Shown in pieces: positions 4,990 through 6,135 of a stretch of 6,135 nt of DNA. Source of the DNA: an uncultured Clostridia bacterium (GTDB lineage Bacteria; Bacillota; Clostridia; Oscillospirales; Oscillospiraceae); assembly GCA_947177005.1 (NCBI GenBank), contig CAMWSZ010000197.1, forward strand, positions 1-6,135, written 5' to 3'. The notes beneath the pieces are model-generated. The model was not told the origin of the DNA and searched no databases. It saw nothing but the letters and a program-made list of their open reading frames with translations. Positions within the stretch are counted from its first letter, which is position 1. Each line of letters begins with the position of its first letter. The position numbers and the translations under genes are program-made.

Positions 4990-6042
4990 TCAACTGTTTA
5001 AAATAGCGGAGATCTCCTCCCGGGCCGCTTTCAGCTCCGCGCCGCCCTCCAGTATGGTGAAGGTAAGCACATTTTTCTCCGTGTCAAAGGGGGCAATGCG
5101 GTGGAGGGTGCCTTCTTTTTCATGGAAAGGCCGTCCGTAGACGCTGGAATTGGATGGCTCCAAACCCAGAACGTAGTCTCCGGAGGCGGTGGACTTCCAC
5201 TCCATAAAGTAAGGCAGGTTTTTCCGGGTAAACGCAATCCGCAGGCCCAGACCCAGCCGGTCGTTAATAGCGCACACCACGCCCTGCCTGTCAGGCGTAC
5301 CGGCCAAATCGTGGATAAAGACGTATTCCGGTTCGTTGTCCCGGGGGGCGTCCATCCGGTTCCAACGGTCCTCATGACCGGCTGTTTCCCTGTCCCGGGG
5401 CGTGACCGACCGGGTGGGGGCCAGCAACTCCACATCCTCGTCCAAAAAGGGATAGCCCAGGTTGATGTGGTACAGGAGCATAAGCGGTTCGTCCCGGAAC
5501 CCCTGATTTTCGACCTCATCGGTGAGGGTAACGGTCCGGGTGCCGTATACTGTCTCAATACTGCGGTGCAGGACCAGATTTTCTCCGAACAGCTCTCCTT
5601 CCCGCATCTCACCGGCGGTACGCAGGACGTAGCGGTCCCCTTCCCAGCCGGCACCGGCCTGAAGGTTCTCCGCCGGGGTGGTGCGGATACGGCCGTGCAT
5701 AGGGTAGTCCACTCCGTCCACCGTGCAGGGAGCGCAGATATTTTCCAGACCGGCGGTAAAGAACAGGCCGCCCATGATGCTGCGCAGGGCCTCCTGTCCA
5801 TAGGTATCGTAGTGGTTCCGGCCCTGAAGACCGGGTTTGGACAGGAAGTTAAAGTTGATTCCCTTGTAGGAGAACTCTCCTATATCCAGACATTTACCGG
5901 CCAATACCTTATATTGCAGCGGACCGTTTTTTACCTCGTATGCCTTCAGACCGGAGGCGCGGCCGTCATTAAAAGTGATCGGGCGGACATAGGCCAGCTG
6001 CTGCATACTGCCCACCCGCCGGAGCAGATTTTGTCTGTCCAT
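4990..6042 (-). CDS. DUF4432 family aldose 1-epimerase-like protein
   Basis: A 350-residue protein resembling the DUF4432 family, which has the galactose-mutarotase (aldose 1-epimerase) beta-sandwich fold. Expected cytoplasmic role: interconverting sugar anomers or a related sugar-ring step; the exact reaction is not established for most members. Visible family blocks are MDRQNLLRRVGSMQQLAYVR (1-20), a CLDIGEFSYKG block (51-61), GGLFFTAGLENICAPC (91-106), MHGRIRTTPAEN (115-126), YHINLGYPFLDE (191-202) and GLEPSNSSVYGR (293-304). By analogy with mutarotases, H116, H192 and E295 are candidate active-site residues (inference). The ATG at 6040-6042 is chosen because the family N-terminus begins there and TGGAG lies 8 bases upstream. 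A GTG at 6073-6075 would add 11 residues, but it lies inside the preceding gene. There is no signal peptide. It follows the upstream gene by 5 bases and precedes the isomerase gene, so a role in preparing the imported sugar's anomer is plausible. Confidence 0.88.
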   Translation of the reverse strand: MDRQNLLRRVGSMQQLAYVRPITFNDGRASGLKAYEVKNGPLQYKVLAGKCLDIGEFSYKGINFNFLSKPGLQGRNHYDTYGQEALRSIMGGLFFTAGLENICAPCTVDGVDYPMHGRIRTTPAENLQAGAGWEGDRYVLRTAGEMREGELFGENLVLHRSIETVYGTRTVTLTDEVENQGFRDEPLMLLYHINLGYPFLDEDVELLAPTRSVTPRDRETAGHEDRWNRMDAPRDNEPEYVFIHDLAGTPDRQGVVCAINDRLGLGLRIAFTRKNLPYFMEWKSTASGDYVLGLEPSNSSVYGRPFHEKEGTLHRIAPFDTEKNVLTFTILEGGAELKAAREEISAILNS

Positions 6043-6047
6043 AGCGG

Positions 6048-6134
6048 TCACTCCAGATTGGCGTGGTACTGCCACAGCGCCTTCATATCAAGCTGTTTCT
6101 GTTCAATAATCATCTTTGCCAGGATGTCTCCCAC
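6048..6134 (-). CDS. C-terminal 28 codons of an unidentified upstream gene (partial)
   Basis: Reading leftward from the right edge, one frame stays open for 28 codons and ends in TGA at 6048-6050. It encodes VGDILAKMIIEQ, then KQLDMKALWQYHANLE. The stop lies 5 bases before the ATG of the next gene, and that gene's ribosome binding site (TGGAG) overlaps the last codons, the usual arrangement for translationally coupled operon genes. The tail looks like an amphipathic helix rich in Leu, Lys and Gln with a terminal Trp-Gln-Tyr-His segment. I do not recognise a family from so short a piece. From context a sugar kinase, aldolase or other carbohydrate enzyme would fit, but nothing in these residues shows it. 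The start lies outside the window. Confidence 0.75.
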   Translation of the reverse strand: MGDILAKMIIEQKQLDMKALWQYHANLE

Positions 6135-6135
6135 C

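Noticed and set aside
4265..5140. 291-codon open frame on the + strand
   Set aside because: It runs antisense through the isomerase gene and into the DUF4432 gene, both strongly supported; no protein family features.
5031..5801. 256-codon minus-strand frame inside the DUF4432 gene
   Set aside because: Out-of-frame shadow rich in Pro, Trp, Arg and Ser, overlapping a gene with conserved motifs.
6043..6075. Upstream GTG start for the DUF4432 gene, adding 11 residues
   Set aside because: It lies inside the upstream gene and precedes the conserved N-terminus. The ATG at 6040-6042 has a well-placed TGGAG and matches the family start.

Overview
The window holds most of one leftward (minus-strand) sugar-utilisation operon and, at the left edge, an AT-rich intergenic stretch. 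In transcription order (right to left) it reads: the last 28 codons of an unidentified gene; a DUF4432-type aldose-epimerase-like protein; a D-lyxose ketol-isomerase; then a complete ribose-class (CUT2) ABC importer made of a tandem-NBD ATPase, a BPD_transp_2 permease and a substrate-binding lipoprotein. All five complete genes are on the same strand and have clear purine-rich Shine-Dalgarno sequences. The gaps are 5, 41, 119, 35 and 78 bases. No convincing internal promoter was found, so the main promoter probably lies beyond the right edge.

Organism: the GC-rich coding sequence, strong AGGAG-type ribosome binding sites and Gram-positive-style lipoprotein with a long Gly/Ser/Asn tether suggest a Bacillota gut anaerobe. 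A high-GC clostridial lineage such as Oscillospiraceae (Flavonifractor/Lawsonibacter-like) fits best. This is an inference from style; there is no taxonomic marker in the window.

Proposed pathway (inference): the lipoprotein captures a pentose or related sugar outside the membrane and the permease/ATPase pair imports it unphosphorylated. The DUF4432 protein may interconvert anomers, and the isomerase turns the aldose into a ketose (D-lyxose to D-xylulose in the characterised family). The kinase expected next is not visible; it may be upstream or elsewhere.

Non-coding layout: the 119-base gap before the ATPase gene carries three consecutive perfect hairpins without U-tracts, the most unusual structure inside the operon. 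A smaller hairpin that shares a 9-base core with one of them sits just before the isomerase gene. Left of the binding-protein gene, a long hairpin (339-371) is the best operon terminator candidate. Next to it is a nested, cloverleaf-like inverted-repeat block (268-334) that resembles the ends of IS200/IS605-type elements. Further left, an extended -10 promoter with a good ribosome binding site leads into a six-codon ORF and then a stretch with no sustained reading frame.

No CRISPR array, tRNA, rRNA, complete insertion sequence or defence-like system was seen. The coding content is a recognisable metabolic operon; the items worth a second look are mainly the intergenic structures and the exact substrate of the importer.
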